This document shows, piece after piece, positions 20,894-29,451 of a stretch of DNA of 59,264 nucleotides. Position 1 is the first letter of the stretch; each line of letters begins with the position of its first letter. The notes beneath the pieces are model-generated. The model did not search any database. It saw nothing but the letters and a program-made list of their open reading frames with translations, and was not told the origin of the DNA. Position numbers and translations under genes: made by a program. This DNA is from Actinomycetes bacterium (GTDB taxonomy: Bacteria; Actinomycetota; Actinomycetes; S36-B12; UBA5976): positions 1-59,264 of the forward strand of contig JAKALQ010000004.1 of NCBI GenBank assembly GCA_021824095.1, in the 5' to 3' direction.

Positions 20894-21196
20894 ATGGCGC
20901 GACGCAACAATCGGCGACGGGACGACGACGAGGGCCTCCGGCCCGGTGCGTCCTACGCCCAGCGCCGCGTGGTTGAGATGCCCGACGGCGAGTGGGTGGT
21001 GCAGTCCATCACCGGGTCGGCGTCGACCAAGCACTACCGCTGCCCGGGGTGCGATCAGGAGATCCGCCCCGCCACGCCGCACATCGTCGCCTGGCCCTTC
21101 GACACGGGCATGAGCGACGACTCCCGCCTGCAGGAGCGCAGGCACTGGCACACGCCGTGCTGGAATGCACGTGCCCGACGAGGACTCGCAAGGTGA
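20894..21196 (+). CDS. Small conserved actinobacterial protein with Cys/His motif
   Basis: 100 residues. A basic N-terminus (ARRNNRRRDDDEG) is followed by a core with a CPGC pair, an internal HIVAWPFD and a C-terminal RRHWHTPCW, which together look like a zinc-binding treble-clef-like arrangement. Homologues in actinobacteria are often labelled ATP/GTP-binding protein without evidence of nucleotide binding. It lies 4 bp before the DedA gene, so both may be co-transcribed. Function unknown. Confidence 0.7.
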   Translation: MARRNNRRRDDDEGLRPGASYAQRRVVEMPDGEWVVQSITGSASTKHYRCPGCDQEIRPATPHIVAWPFDTGMSDDSRLQERRHWHTPCWNARARRGLAR

Positions 21197-21200
21197 GCGC

Positions 21201-21941
21201 ATGAGCACACTCCTCCATGACACGGCGACCTGGCTGGTGTCACACAATCTCTCGGCACCGCTGTTCGCCCTGCTGCTCTTCTTCGCCTTCGCCGAGTCGG
21301 CACTGTTCCTCGGATTCATCCTCCCGGGTGAGACCTCGCTCGTCATCGGCGGCATGCTGGCCGCGCAGAAGGTGTGGGACCTCGGCGACTTCTTCACCTG
21401 GGCCATCATCTGCGCGATCGTGGGCGACTCGGTGGGCTATGAGTTCGGCCGTCACTACGGCCATCGCATCACCGGATCCTGGTTCGGCCGCAAGATCGGT
21501 GACCGACGATGGAAGGTGGCCCAGTACGTGTTGCAGCAGTACGGGCCGCAGACGGTGTTCTTCGGCCGAGCCCAGGCGCTGCTGCGTGCGCTCGTCCCCT
21601 CGCTCGCCGGCATGGCGCGCATGCCGTACCGGCAGTTCCTCAAGTGGAATGCCATGGGTGGCCTCGTGTGGGGCGGTGGGGTCGTCGTGCTCGGCTACGT
21701 GTTCGCACACTCGCTGCACCTGCTCGAGACGGCACTCAAGTACTGGTCACTCGTGCTCGTCGTCGGCATCGTCTTCGCCATCTGGCAGGCGCACAAGCAG
21801 ATCGACGCTGCGATGGAGCGGGTCGAGGCGCGCGTCATCGGCGAGGGTGAGCTGCTGAGCGATGCCGAGCGCCTCGAGTTCGTCGAGGAGCGCGTCGATC
21901 GCATCGAGGACCGGCTGGACGAGGAGGAGCCAGGTGCCTGA
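21201..21941 (+). CDS. DedA/VTT-domain membrane protein
   Basis: 246 residues, five or six membrane segments. The DedA signature is present: FAFAESALFLGFILPGETS (acidic residues and PGE), the loop GRHYGHRITGSWFG, and the arginine motif FFGRAQALLRALVPSLAGMA. Bacterial DedA proteins act as lipid-carrier or phospholipid flippases linked to envelope homeostasis. The ATG at 21201 is chosen with AAGGTGAG upstream. The gene overlaps the next GTG start by 8 bp. Confidence 0.9.
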   Translation: MSTLLHDTATWLVSHNLSAPLFALLLFFAFAESALFLGFILPGETSLVIGGMLAAQKVWDLGDFFTWAIICAIVGDSVGYEFGRHYGHRITGSWFGRKIGDRRWKVAQYVLQQYGPQTVFFGRAQALLRALVPSLAGMARMPYRQFLKWNAMGGLVWGGGVVVLGYVFAHSLHLLETALKYWSLVLVVGIVFAIWQAHKQIDAAMERVEARVIGEGELLSDAERLEFVEERVDRIEDRLDEEEPGA

Positions 21942-22674
21942 GATCGCGGCGAACTCCGTCCTGCCCGCCCGGCGCGAGGTGGTGCGCTTCACGACGAGTG
22001 ACGGGGTGGTCATCGTCGGTGAGTTGGCCCTGCCCGAGCGTCCGCCGCGTCACACCATCGTGTGCCTGCACCCGAATCCGGTGCAGGAGGGCAGCATGGA
22101 TTCGCATGTGCTGCGCAAGATGGCCTGGCGTCTCCCCGCCATGTTCGACATCGCGGTGCTGCGCTTCAACTTCCGCGGTGTCACGTCTCGGGCCGGGACG
22201 AGCGGCGGCACCACCGACGCCGGCAATCGTGAGGGGCTCGACCTCGCCGCGGCATTGCGCTTCGTCGACGACCGCGGTCTGCCGGAGCCGTGGCTCGTCG
22301 GGTGGTCGTTCGGCACCGATGTGACGCTGCGGCATGCGGCGAACGCCCGCATCAAGGGCGCCGTACTGCTGTCGCCGCCGTTGCGCTGGACCGACACGGA
22401 CGACCTCGATCGGTGGGCGGCGAGCGGCAAGCCCCTCGTGTGCCTCGTCCCCGAGCACGACAGCTTCCTCAAGCCGGCCGAGGCGCGTGAGCGCTTCGCC
22501 CGTGTCCCGCAGGCCGTCGTCATCGAGGGCCCCGGCTCCAAGCATCTGTGGATCGGGGAGGTGTCGGTGCGGCAGGCGCTGCAGGGCATCGTCCACGCCG
22601 TCGTCGGGCCCGATGCCCAACTGCCCACCAGCTGGTCGGGGCCCATGGAACGCTGGAACGACCTCGCGTCATGA
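21934..22674 (+). CDS. Alpha/beta hydrolase (dienelactone-hydrolase/YtmA-like)
   Basis: 246 residues from a GTG with GAGGAGGAG upstream. The nucleophile elbow is GWSFG (Ser near residue 127); a C-terminal catalytic His is in GPGSKHLWIG. The fold and the FNFRGVTSRAGTSGG block resemble short-chain hydrolases of the KANL3/Tex30 type in bacteria. Substrate unknown. It overlaps both neighbours, forming a tight DedA-hydrolase-hydrolase set. Confidence 0.85.
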   Translation: MPEIAANSVLPARREVVRFTTSDGVVIVGELALPERPPRHTIVCLHPNPVQEGSMDSHVLRKMAWRLPAMFDIAVLRFNFRGVTSRAGTSGGTTDAGNREGLDLAAALRFVDDRGLPEPWLVGWSFGTDVTLRHAANARIKGAVLLSPPLRWTDTDDLDRWAASGKPLVCLVPEHDSFLKPAEARERFARVPQAVVIEGPGSKHLWIGEVSVRQALQGIVHAVVGPDAQLPTSWSGPMERWNDLAS

Positions 22675-23456
22675 CCGTGCTGCCCCACGATGCGCACGGC
22701 GTCGGGCCCACGCTTGTGCTGCTCCATGCCTTCCCGCTCGACCGGTCCCTGTGGGACGGCGTCGCATCGCCGGTGGCGGCCGCCGGGTGGCAGGTGCTCG
22801 TACCCGACCTGCCGGGCTTCGGCGCGGACGACGAGCCGGCGGCCAGCATCGACGCGATGGCCGATCGGGTGGCCGAGCTGCTCCAGCGGCGCAGCGTGCA
22901 CTCGGCGGTCATCGGCGGATGCTCGCTCGGCGGCTATGTGGCGCTGGCGTTTGCCGAGCACTACCCCGAGCAGACGGCGGGTCTCATCCTCGTCGACACC
23001 AAGGCGAGCGCCGATGACGATGCGGCGCGGGCGAACCGGGCGCGTATCGCCGAGCAGGTGGAGCGTTCGGGGTCGACGGCCGCGTTGGCTGCCACCCAGG
23101 CCGACGCCCTCCTCGCACCCGTGACGCGGGCGCGGCATCCGGAGGTGGCGGTGTGGCTGCACGACACCGTGCTCGCGCAGCGGCCGGCAACCGTTGCGGC
23201 CACGCAGCGGGCGATGGCGGCACGGCCGGCGCGCTTCGACGCCCTGCGCGCGCTGCGCGTGCCGGTGCTGTGCATGCGCGGTGCCGACGATCGCATCGCC
23301 TCGGCCGCGGACCAGGCGGCCATGGTGGCGGCCGCCGGTGACGCGCTCGACGTCACCTTGCCGGACGCCGGGCACCTGCTGCCGGTCGAGCAGCCGCAGG
23401 CGGTCGTGGACCAGGTGGTGGCCTTCCTGGCCCAGGTGCGCGGCCCCGTGTGCTGA
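22671..23456 (+). CDS. Alpha/beta hydrolase (3-oxoadipate enol-lactonase-like)
   Basis: 261 residues. Oxyanion block LLHAFPLDRSLWDGV, nucleophile GCSLGGYVA (Ser near 83), acid near MRGADDRIA, and catalytic His in PDAGHLLPVEQP. It resembles PcaD/MhpC-type hydrolases, but no catabolic neighbours support a pathway. Its ATGA overlap with the preceding hydrolase implies translational coupling. Confidence 0.86.
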   Translation: MTVLPHDAHGVGPTLVLLHAFPLDRSLWDGVASPVAAAGWQVLVPDLPGFGADDEPAASIDAMADRVAELLQRRSVHSAVIGGCSLGGYVALAFAEHYPEQTAGLILVDTKASADDDAARANRARIAEQVERSGSTAALAATQADALLAPVTRARHPEVAVWLHDTVLAQRPATVAATQRAMAARPARFDALRALRVPVLCMRGADDRIASAADQAAMVAAAGDALDVTLPDAGHLLPVEQPQAVVDQVVAFLAQVRGPVC

Positions 23457-23480
23457 TGCCGGGCGCCCGTGGTGCGGCGC

Positions 23481-23516
23481 GGCGGCTTGCCGTGGTGTCA
23501 GGGCGGCTTGCCGTGG
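23481..23516 (+). repeat. 15-bp direct repeat in intergenic DNA
   Basis: GGCGGCTTGCCGTGG occurs at 23481-23495 and 23502-23516, upstream of the thiolase gene. No function is apparent. Confidence 0.6.
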
Positions 23517-23641
23517 CGAGGGGCCGGCGTCCGGGTGTGGCGCGGCGGGCGCACCCGCTGGCCGTCCGCCGATGGCGAGCCTGCGATGCCGTGGCCCTGT
23601 CGGGGGCCCGTCCTAGCCTTGCGGCAGGAAGGTGGTGCGTC

Positions 23642-24835
23642 ATGCCGGGTTCGCAGCGGGCAGCGTCGGTCATCGTTGGGGGCGCGCGCACGCCCATCGG
23701 GCGCCTGCTTGGGGCACTCGGGTCGGTGTCGGCCGTGGAGCTTGGCGCGCACGCGGTGCGGGCGGCACTTGCACGCAGTGGCGTCACCGCTGGCGCCGTT
23801 GAACGGGTGATCCTCGGGAACGTGTTGCAGGCGGGGTTGGGGCAGAACCCGGCTCGGCAGGCGGCCGTCGCGGCCGGCATCCCCATGGGCGTACCCGCCG
23901 TCACCGTGAACAAGGTGTGCCTCTCCTCGCTTGAGGCCATCGTGCTCGCCGACCTCATGATTCGCGCTGGTGAGGCAGAGGTGATCGTCGCCGGCGGCAT
24001 GGAGTCGATGACGCAGGCGCCCCATGTCCTGCCGGCGCTGCGTGCCGGGGTGCGCTATGGCGACGCACGCCTCGTCGACACCACGGCGCATGACGCGCTC
24101 ACCTGCGCCTTCGACGGCATCTCCATGGGCGAGGCGACTGAGCGCTACACCGCTGCTGCGGGAATCGACCGCGCCGCGCAGGACGCCGTGGCCGTGGCCT
24201 CGCATGTCCGGGCTGCGGCTGCACAGGCGGCCGGCCGCTTCGACGACGAGCTCGTGCCTGTCGTGGTGCCCCAGCGGAGGGGCGACGACGTCGCGGTCGA
24301 CCGTGACGAGGGGGTGCGTCCCGACACCACCGAGGCGGGCCTCGCGCGCCTACGTCCGGCCTTCGCCGACGAGGGCACCCTCACGGCGGGCAACTCGAGT
24401 CAGATCAGCGACGGAGCGGCGGCGGTCGTCGTCATGTCGCGGGAGCGCGCGGAACGGGACGGGCTGCCGTGGCTGGCCGAGATCGTGGCCACCGGGTCGG
24501 TGGCGGGTCCGGACACGAGCCTGCTGTTCCAGCCGGCGAACGCCATCGAGCAGGCGTTGGCCCGGGCCGGGCTGCGCACTGCGGATGTCGACCTCGCCGA
24601 GATCAACGAGGCCTTCGCTGCCGTCGCGGTCGCCTCGCAGCGGCGGCTCGGCTGGTCCGATGCGATGGTGAACGTCGATGGTGGGGCCATCGCCCTTGGC
24701 CACCCCGTGGGAGCGTCCGGGGCGCGCATCGCGCTGCACCTGGCGCATGCGCTGCGGGCACGCGGTGGGGGGTTGGGTGCGGCCGCGCTCTGTGGTGGCG
24801 GCGGTCAGGGCGCGGCGGTGCTGCTGCGCGTGTGA
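23642..24835 (+). CDS. Acetyl-CoA C-acetyltransferase (thiolase)
   Basis: 397 residues. The thiolase active site is complete: nucleophilic Cys in VNKVCLSSLEA (near residue 91), NEAFAAVAVA, His in GHPVGASGAR and the second Cys in CGGGGQGAA. It condenses two acetyl-CoA or cleaves acetoacetyl-CoA. Position matches fadA4 (Rv1323) in M. tuberculosis. GGAAGGTGG lies about 7 nt before the ATG, and a TAGCCT box about 26 nt upstream, so it has a normal leader. Confidence 0.95.
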   Translation: MPGSQRAASVIVGGARTPIGRLLGALGSVSAVELGAHAVRAALARSGVTAGAVERVILGNVLQAGLGQNPARQAAVAAGIPMGVPAVTVNKVCLSSLEAIVLADLMIRAGEAEVIVAGGMESMTQAPHVLPALRAGVRYGDARLVDTTAHDALTCAFDGISMGEATERYTAAAGIDRAAQDAVAVASHVRAAAAQAAGRFDDELVPVVVPQRRGDDVAVDRDEGVRPDTTEAGLARLRPAFADEGTLTAGNSSQISDGAAAVVVMSRERAERDGLPWLAEIVATGSVAGPDTSLLFQPANAIEQALARAGLRTADVDLAEINEAFAAVAVASQRRLGWSDAMVNVDGGAIALGHPVGASGARIALHLAHALRARGGGLGAAALCGGGGQGAAVLLRV

Positions 24836-24988
24836 GGGGCCTGCCGAGCAGGGGCGCGGCGCCAGGGGTCGCGGCGCGAGGGTTGGGCGTTGTCGTCGGG
24901 TTGCCCGTCAGCGCGTCGGTGTCCGGCTCGGCGGTGAGCCGATGTCAGCCCGACGGCCTGCGAATCGCGGGCACGGGTGAGCCTTTGG

Positions 24989-24994
24989 CAGGAT
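24989..24994 (+). promoter_or_regulatory. -10-like box of the thioredoxin gene
   Basis: CAGGAT followed by 6 nt and the ATG at 25001. Confidence 0.35.
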
Positions 24995-25000
24995 GTCGCC

Positions 25001-25906
25001 ATGGCCGACATGAACTTGCGCGGCGTCGTTGATCTCGGCGCACTCGCCGCGGCACGCAAGCAGGAGGCGGCGAGCGCGGCCGCCCGGGCGACGGCGCCGG
25101 TGGGCGCCATCATCGATGCCAGCGACGCCACCTTCGAGCGTGACGTCCTCCAGGCGTCCATGCGCGTCCCCGTCATCCTCGACTTCTGGGCAACCTGGTG
25201 CGGGCCCTGCCGCCAGCTGTCGCCCATCCTCGAGCGGCTGGCTGCCGAGTACGGCGGCCGCTTCCTGTTGGTGAAGGTCGACTCCGACGCCAACCCGGGC
25301 CTGTCGCAGGCCTTCCGAGTGCAGTCCATCCCGTCCGTCTTCGCCCTGCTTGGCGGGCAGCCTGCACCGCTGTTCCAGGGCGCATACCCGGAGCCGCAGG
25401 TGCGGCAGTACATCGATCGCGTCCTTGAGGTGGCGGCGCAGAACGGCATCACCGGCACGGTCGGGGGCGCAGCGCCGGAGGCACCGGAGGCGGAGCCCGA
25501 GGAGGATCCGCGCTACGTCGCCATCCACGAGTCCATCGAGGCGGGGCACTTCGATGCGGCGGCCGACGCGGCCAAGGCGCTCGCGGACGCGCGTGATCCG
25601 GAGGGCCCCGCGCTCGTCGCGTATGTGTCGATGCGTCGGCGCATGGCGGGCACCACGGAGGCTCTGGCGCGGGCTGCGTTCGCAGCGGCTCCGTCGAGTG
25701 TCGCGGCGGTGCTGGCGGTGAGCGACTTCGACTTCCTCACCGGGGGGCCCAGCGTCACCTACGACCGCTTGATCGCCGCGCTGCGCACGTCCGCTGGTGA
25801 CGACCGCACGGCCATCCGCGACCGACTGCTCGAGTACTTCGCCGTCGACGGCAACACCCCCGAGACCACGGCCGCCCGCAAGTCCATGACCGCCGCCCTC
25901 TTCTGA
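25001..25906 (+). CDS. Thioredoxin-domain protein with C-terminal TPR-like part (CnoX/YbbN-like)
   Basis: 301 residues. An N-terminal helix precedes a thioredoxin fold with WCGPC at residues 66-70 and the cis-Pro region QSIPSVFAL. After an acidic linker the last 120 residues are Ala-rich helical repeats like the TPR part of E. coli YbbN/CnoX, a chaperone-like thioredoxin. The same gene type lies between fadA4 and glgB in M. tuberculosis (Rv1324). An upstream ATG at 24977 is possible but less likely. Confidence 0.9.
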   Translation: MADMNLRGVVDLGALAAARKQEAASAAARATAPVGAIIDASDATFERDVLQASMRVPVILDFWATWCGPCRQLSPILERLAAEYGGRFLLVKVDSDANPGLSQAFRVQSIPSVFALLGGQPAPLFQGAYPEPQVRQYIDRVLEVAAQNGITGTVGGAAPEAPEAEPEEDPRYVAIHESIEAGHFDAAADAAKALADARDPEGPALVAYVSMRRRMAGTTEALARAAFAAAPSSVAAVLAVSDFDFLTGGPSVTYDRLIAALRTSAGDDRTAIRDRLLEYFAVDGNTPETTAARKSMTAALF

Positions 25907-25922
25907 CGCGCCGCCTTCCGCG

Positions 25923-25980
25923 CTAGGACTCAAAACGGGCTGAAATTCGTCCCGAATTGTCCGCCCGTTTTGAGTCCTAG
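25923..25980. repeat. Palindromic element B1 (58 bp)
   Basis: Perfect 18-bp inverted repeat CTAGGACTCAAAACGGGC at the two ends, and inside it a second stem AATTCG-TCC-CGAATT. It ends the thioredoxin gene side and contains the stop codon and last 14 codons of the DUF559 gene. Its reverse complement aligns end to end with B2 at 27082. Confidence 0.93.
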
Positions 25981-27075
25981 TCCGAAGTCCTCCTGACGGT
26001 GGGAGCGCCGTACTCGGCGCGGGGGCTCCCAGCGCGGGGTCATGCCGTACTCCGGGTCATACGGCTGCAGGGTCACCCCGAGCGCGTGGGCGAGTTCGTG
26101 CCACCGGGGGCCGTCGGGCGCGCCGACGTCGTCGTACTGCATGCGCACCACGCGCCACCCCGCCTGCCGGAGGTCGTCCTCCCGCCGCTTCTCCGCGATG
26201 AGCGCATCCATGCCCACCGCGTACTTCTCACGCCCGTCGAGTTCGAGGACGACCCGACGCTCCGGCCAGGCCAGATCTGCCCGGTAGGACGCCCCGCTGG
26301 CACCCACGAGCGGCAGCTGCAGTCGCGGCTCGGGCAGGTGCCGGGCAAGTGTGCGGCCGCGAGCCATCGACTCCAGCCCCGACTCGGCTGTGGGTTCCGC
26401 CCAGCGAATGGCAGGGCGAAGCACCCGAGTCCCCGGCCAGCCGGACATGTAGCGCGCCAGGAGGACGAGTTCGTCACGACCCGCGCCCAGCGCAAGCGCG
26501 TGGTCGAGGGTGACGAGGGCTCGTTCGAATGGGCAGTTGCGGGCAAGGTCGAGCGCCGTTCGGGCGACCGTCGTCACCCGAAGCCCATTGCGATCGACGA
26601 CGTGGCTGGATGCATACTGTGCGGGAAGTGTGCGGACGTCACCGCCGAGTCGCGCGCCGAAGGCCTCCCGAGTGCGCAGGATGACGAGTTCTCGCGCACG
26701 CGAATCCGTTGTGTAGGGCGTGCGCATACCCCAGACGATCGCTGCGCTGGTGTGGGCGATGATCGCGTCCCTGCCAAGCCTGCGAGCGCGTGCGTCGATC
26801 CATTCGCGTGCGTCCAAGGCCTCGTGCTCCGCGTCGCGATAGAGCCCAGGGCCGACACGTTCGATGCGCCCATTGCCGTGCAGGGTGCGCAGTTGCGCCC
26901 GGGTCAGGCCGGCCGCCTCAGCCTCCTGAAGGCCAAAGACGCCAGCAGGGAGCTTCCCGCGTCGTGCACTGGCGTCGTTCGCGGAGGACTGGGGTGGGGG
27001 CGGCGGCATCACCGCGTCATGGTGCCGAGCAACCCTCGCAGCCGCGTTGCCCGTCCACAGGCCCACAAGGCGCAT
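25930..27075 (-). CDS. AbiEi-like winged-helix plus DUF559 (Vsr-like nuclease fold) protein
   Basis: 381 residues. Residues about 45-80 look like the winged-helix of AbiEi-type antitoxins (GLTRAQLRTLHGNGRIERVG, then GLYR). The C-terminal third is a DUF559 domain related to very-short-patch-repair/PD-(D/E)XK nucleases: YRADLAWPERRVVLELDG, then EKRREDDLRQAGWRVVRM. Such genes are common in actinobacteria and have no proven role. The gene is bracketed by inverted palindromic elements; B1 supplies its last 14 codons and stop. The start is uncertain: ATG 27075 beside B2, or ATG 27009. No AbiEii toxin partner is present. Confidence 0.82.
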   Translation of the reverse strand: MRLVGLWTGNAAARVARHHDAVMPPPPPQSSANDASARRGKLPAGVFGLQEAEAAGLTRAQLRTLHGNGRIERVGPGLYRDAEHEALDAREWIDARARRLGRDAIIAHTSAAIVWGMRTPYTTDSRARELVILRTREAFGARLGGDVRTLPAQYASSHVVDRNGLRVTTVARTALDLARNCPFERALVTLDHALALGAGRDELVLLARYMSGWPGTRVLRPAIRWAEPTAESGLESMARGRTLARHLPEPRLQLPLVGASGASYRADLAWPERRVVLELDGREKYAVGMDALIAEKRREDDLRQAGWRVVRMQYDDVGAPDGPRWHELAHALGVTLQPYDPEYGMTPRWEPPRRVRRSHRQEDFGLGLKTGGQFGTNFSPF

Positions 27076-27081
27076 TCCATG

Positions 27082-27139
27082 CTAGGACTCAGAACGGGCG
27101 GACAAACCACCACAAAATTCAACCCGTTTTGAGTCCTAG
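27082..27139. repeat. Palindromic element B2 (58 bp), inverted relative to B1
   Basis: Ends CTAGGACTCAGAACGGG and CCCGTTTTGAGTCCTAG pair over 17 bp with one G-U. Its interior matches the reverse complement of B1 except for about ten central positions, so the inner stem is lost. It lies between the glgB stop and the DUF559 start; the element edge plus flank forms TAGCAT, a possible -10 box for the DUF559 gene. Confidence 0.93.
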
Positions 27140-27143
27140 CGTG

Positions 27144-29426
27144 TCAGGAACGAGGGGTGAGCCAGACGGTGGCCATGGGTGGGACGACGATGACCGCGGA
27201 TGCTGGGCGTCCGTAGTGCGGGGTGTCGGTCGCCAGGATGATGCCACCACGTGCGTCCGCGTCACGCTCGCCACCGGGCCGCGCGCTGCCCGCGTCACCC
27301 GCGTCACCCGCGTCACCCGCGTCGCCCGCGCTGCCACCGTTGCCCAGGCCGGAGCCGCCGAAGCGGGCCTCGTCGGTGTTCAGCACCTCCTGCCACTCGC
27401 CCGCGAAGGGCAGTGCGATCCGATGCTGCAGCAATGGCACCGGCGAGAAGTTCGTGACCGACGCGAGCACCTCGCCGTCATGGCCCCAGCGCAGCCAGGC
27501 CAACGTGTTGTGCGCCGCATCATCCGAGTCGAGCCACTCGAAGCCGGCCGGCTCGTTGTCGCGCTGCCACAGCGCGGGCGTCGCGCGGTAGACGCGGTTC
27601 ATCTCGCGCACCGCCGCCTGCACCCCCTGGTGCTCCGCGAACTGCAGCAGCCACCAGTCGAGCGAGTTCGCGGCATTCCACTCGTTCGACTGCGCGAACT
27701 CGCCGCCCATGAAGAGCAGCTGCTTGCCCGGGTGCGCCCACATGAAGCCGAAGTACGCCCGCAGTGTCGCGAGCTGCTGCCAGCGATCGCCCGGCATGCG
27801 GTCGATGAGCGACCCCTTGCCGTGCACCACCTCGTCATGCGACAGCGGCAGGATGAAGCGCTCGCTCCACGCGTAGACGAGCGAGAACGTCATCTCGTTG
27901 TGGTGGTACTGCTTGTAGATGGGGTCGCGCTTCAGGTACTCGAGGGTGTCGTGCATCCAGCCCATGTTCCACTTGAGCCCGAACCCGAGCCCGCCCCACT
28001 GCACGTCATTCGTGACGCCCGGCCACGCGGTGGACTCCTCGGCGATTGCGAGCACACCCGGCGTACGCGCCCGCAGCACCGACGTCATCTCGCGCAGGAA
28101 CTCCACCGCCTCGAGGTTCTCGCGCCCGCCGTATTGGTTGGGCACCCACTCGCCTGATTCGCGCGAGTAGTCGCGGTAGAGCATGGACGCGACGGCGTCG
28201 ACACGCAGCGCGTCGACGTGGAACTGCTCCACCCAGTACACGGCGTTCGCGACGAGGAAGTTGCGCACCTCCGTGCGACCGAAGTCGAAGATGTACGTTC
28301 CCCAGTCCATGTGCTCGCCGATGCGCGGATCCGGGTGCTCGTACAGCGCCGTGCCGTCGAAGCGGCCGAGCGCCCAGTCGTCCTTCGGGAAGTGCGCCGG
28401 CACCCAGTCGACGATCACGCCGATGCCGGCGTTGTGCAGGGTGTCGATGAGGTGGCGCAGGTCGTCGGGATCGCCGAAGCGCGACGTGGGCGCGAAGTAG
28501 CCCGTCACCTGGTAGCCCCAGGACGGCTCGAACGGATGCTGTGCCACGGGCAGGAACTCGACGTGCGTGAAGCCCTGCTCGACGACGTACTCGGTGAGCT
28601 GCTCGGCGAGCTGCCGGTATGAGAGCCCGCGGCGCCACGACCCGAGATGCACCTCGTACACGCTCATCGGCGCGTTCACCGGGTCGACGGTGGCGCGCTG
28701 CGCCATCCACGCATCGTCATGCCACTCGTAGCGTGACGTGTACACGACGGACGCCGTGGCCGGTGGCACCTCGGTGTGCTGCGCCATGGGATCGGCCTTG
28801 TCGCGCATGTGCCCGTCCGGGCCGGTGATGCGGAACTTGTAGACGGCCCCGTCGCCGACGAAGGGCACGAACAGCTCCCACACGCCGCTCACGCCGAGCG
28901 AGCGCATGGGGTGCGCCGAGCCATCCCAGTGGTTGAAGTCGCCGACGACCTGCACGCCGCGCGCATTCGGCGCCCACACCGAGAAGGCCGTGCCCTGCAC
29001 GTCGCCCATGGGGGAGGGGAAGGTGCGGGTGTGCGCCCCGAGCACCCGGAAGGACTCCTGCAGCTGGCCGGCGTGGAACAGGTGCAGGTCGTACTCGCTG
29101 ATGGTCGGGAGGAAGCGGTACGGATCATCGGCCGGCACGGCGTCACCGGAGTAGCGCACCTCAAGCCGGTAGTCCGGCACCTCGGCACCGGGCAGCGTCA
29201 CCGTCCACACGCCACGGTGCTCGTGCCGCGCGGCATGGCGGCCGTCGGCGGTGATGACGACGACGCTGAGCGCGAAGGGACGCAGGACGCGGATCGTGCA
29301 CGCGGCTCCATGCGGATGCGGCCCGAGCACGCTGTGCGGGTCATGGTGGCGGCCCTCGACGATGGCGTCGATGACGGCGAAGTCCACCGGCAGCGTCTCG
29401 AGCGGTGCGTCCTGCGTTCCCATCAT
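27144..29426 (-). CDS. glgB: 1,4-alpha-glucan branching enzyme
   Basis: 760 residues. Makes alpha-1,6 branches in glycogen or in the capsular glucan of the GlgE pathway. An N-terminal CBM48-like region ([12 protein letters not shown]) precedes the GH13 barrel with nucleophile Asp in [11 protein letters not shown], acid Glu in [11 protein letters not shown] and [12 protein letters not shown]. The start is the ATG pair at 29426/29423, with GAGGAG just upstream; the second ATG has better spacing. The C-terminal beta domain carries an unusual GDA repeat insertion. It lies 25 nt after glgE in the same operon. Confidence 0.95.
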   Translation of the reverse strand: MMGTQDAPLETLPVDFAVIDAIVEGRHHDPHSVLGPHPHGAACTIRVLRPFALSVVVITADGRHAARHEHRGVWTVTLPGAEVPDYRLEVRYSGDAVPADDPYRFLPTISEYDLHLFHAGQLQESFRVLGAHTRTFPSPMGDVQGTAFSVWAPNARGVQVVGDFNHWDGSAHPMRSLGVSGVWELFVPFVGDGAVYKFRITGPDGHMRDKADPMAQHTEVPPATASVVYTSRYEWHDDAWMAQRATVDPVNAPMSVYEVHLGSWRRGLSYRQLAEQLTEYVVEQGFTHVEFLPVAQHPFEPSWGYQVTGYFAPTSRFGDPDDLRHLIDTLHNAGIGVIVDWVPAHFPKDDWALGRFDGTALYEHPDPRIGEHMDWGTYIFDFGRTEVRNFLVANAVYWVEQFHVDALRVDAVASMLYRDYSRESGEWVPNQYGGRENLEAVEFLREMTSVLRARTPGVLAIAEESTAWPGVTNDVQWGGLGFGLKWNMGWMHDTLEYLKRDPIYKQYHHNEMTFSLVYAWSERFILPLSHDEVVHGKGSLIDRMPGDRWQQLATLRAYFGFMWAHPGKQLLFMGGEFAQSNEWNAANSLDWWLLQFAEHQGVQAAVREMNRVYRATPALWQRDNEPAGFEWLDSDDAAHNTLAWLRWGHDGEVLASVTNFSPVPLLQHRIALPFAGEWQEVLNTDEARFGGSGLGNGGSAGDAGDAGDAGDAGSARPGGERDADARGGIILATDTPHYGRPASAVIVVPPMATVWLTPRS
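27301..27345. repeat. 9-bp tandem repeat inside glgB
   Basis: Five near-identical units of CGCGTCACC (last two degenerate), in frame, encoding repeated Gly-Asp-Ala near the C-terminus of GlgB. The length may vary between strains. Confidence 0.85.
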
Positions 29427-29451
29427 GTGCTCCTCGTCGTCGAGGCTCCCA

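Noticed and set aside
25923-25980. Element B1 as only a bidirectional terminator
   Set aside because: Position between convergent genes fits, but there is no U-tract and an inverted homologous copy sits on the other side of the DUF559 gene, which a terminator does not explain.
25930-27075. Complete AbiE toxin-antitoxin system
   Set aside because: Only the antitoxin-like winged helix is present; no nucleotidyltransferase toxin gene adjoins, and the C-terminus is DUF559.
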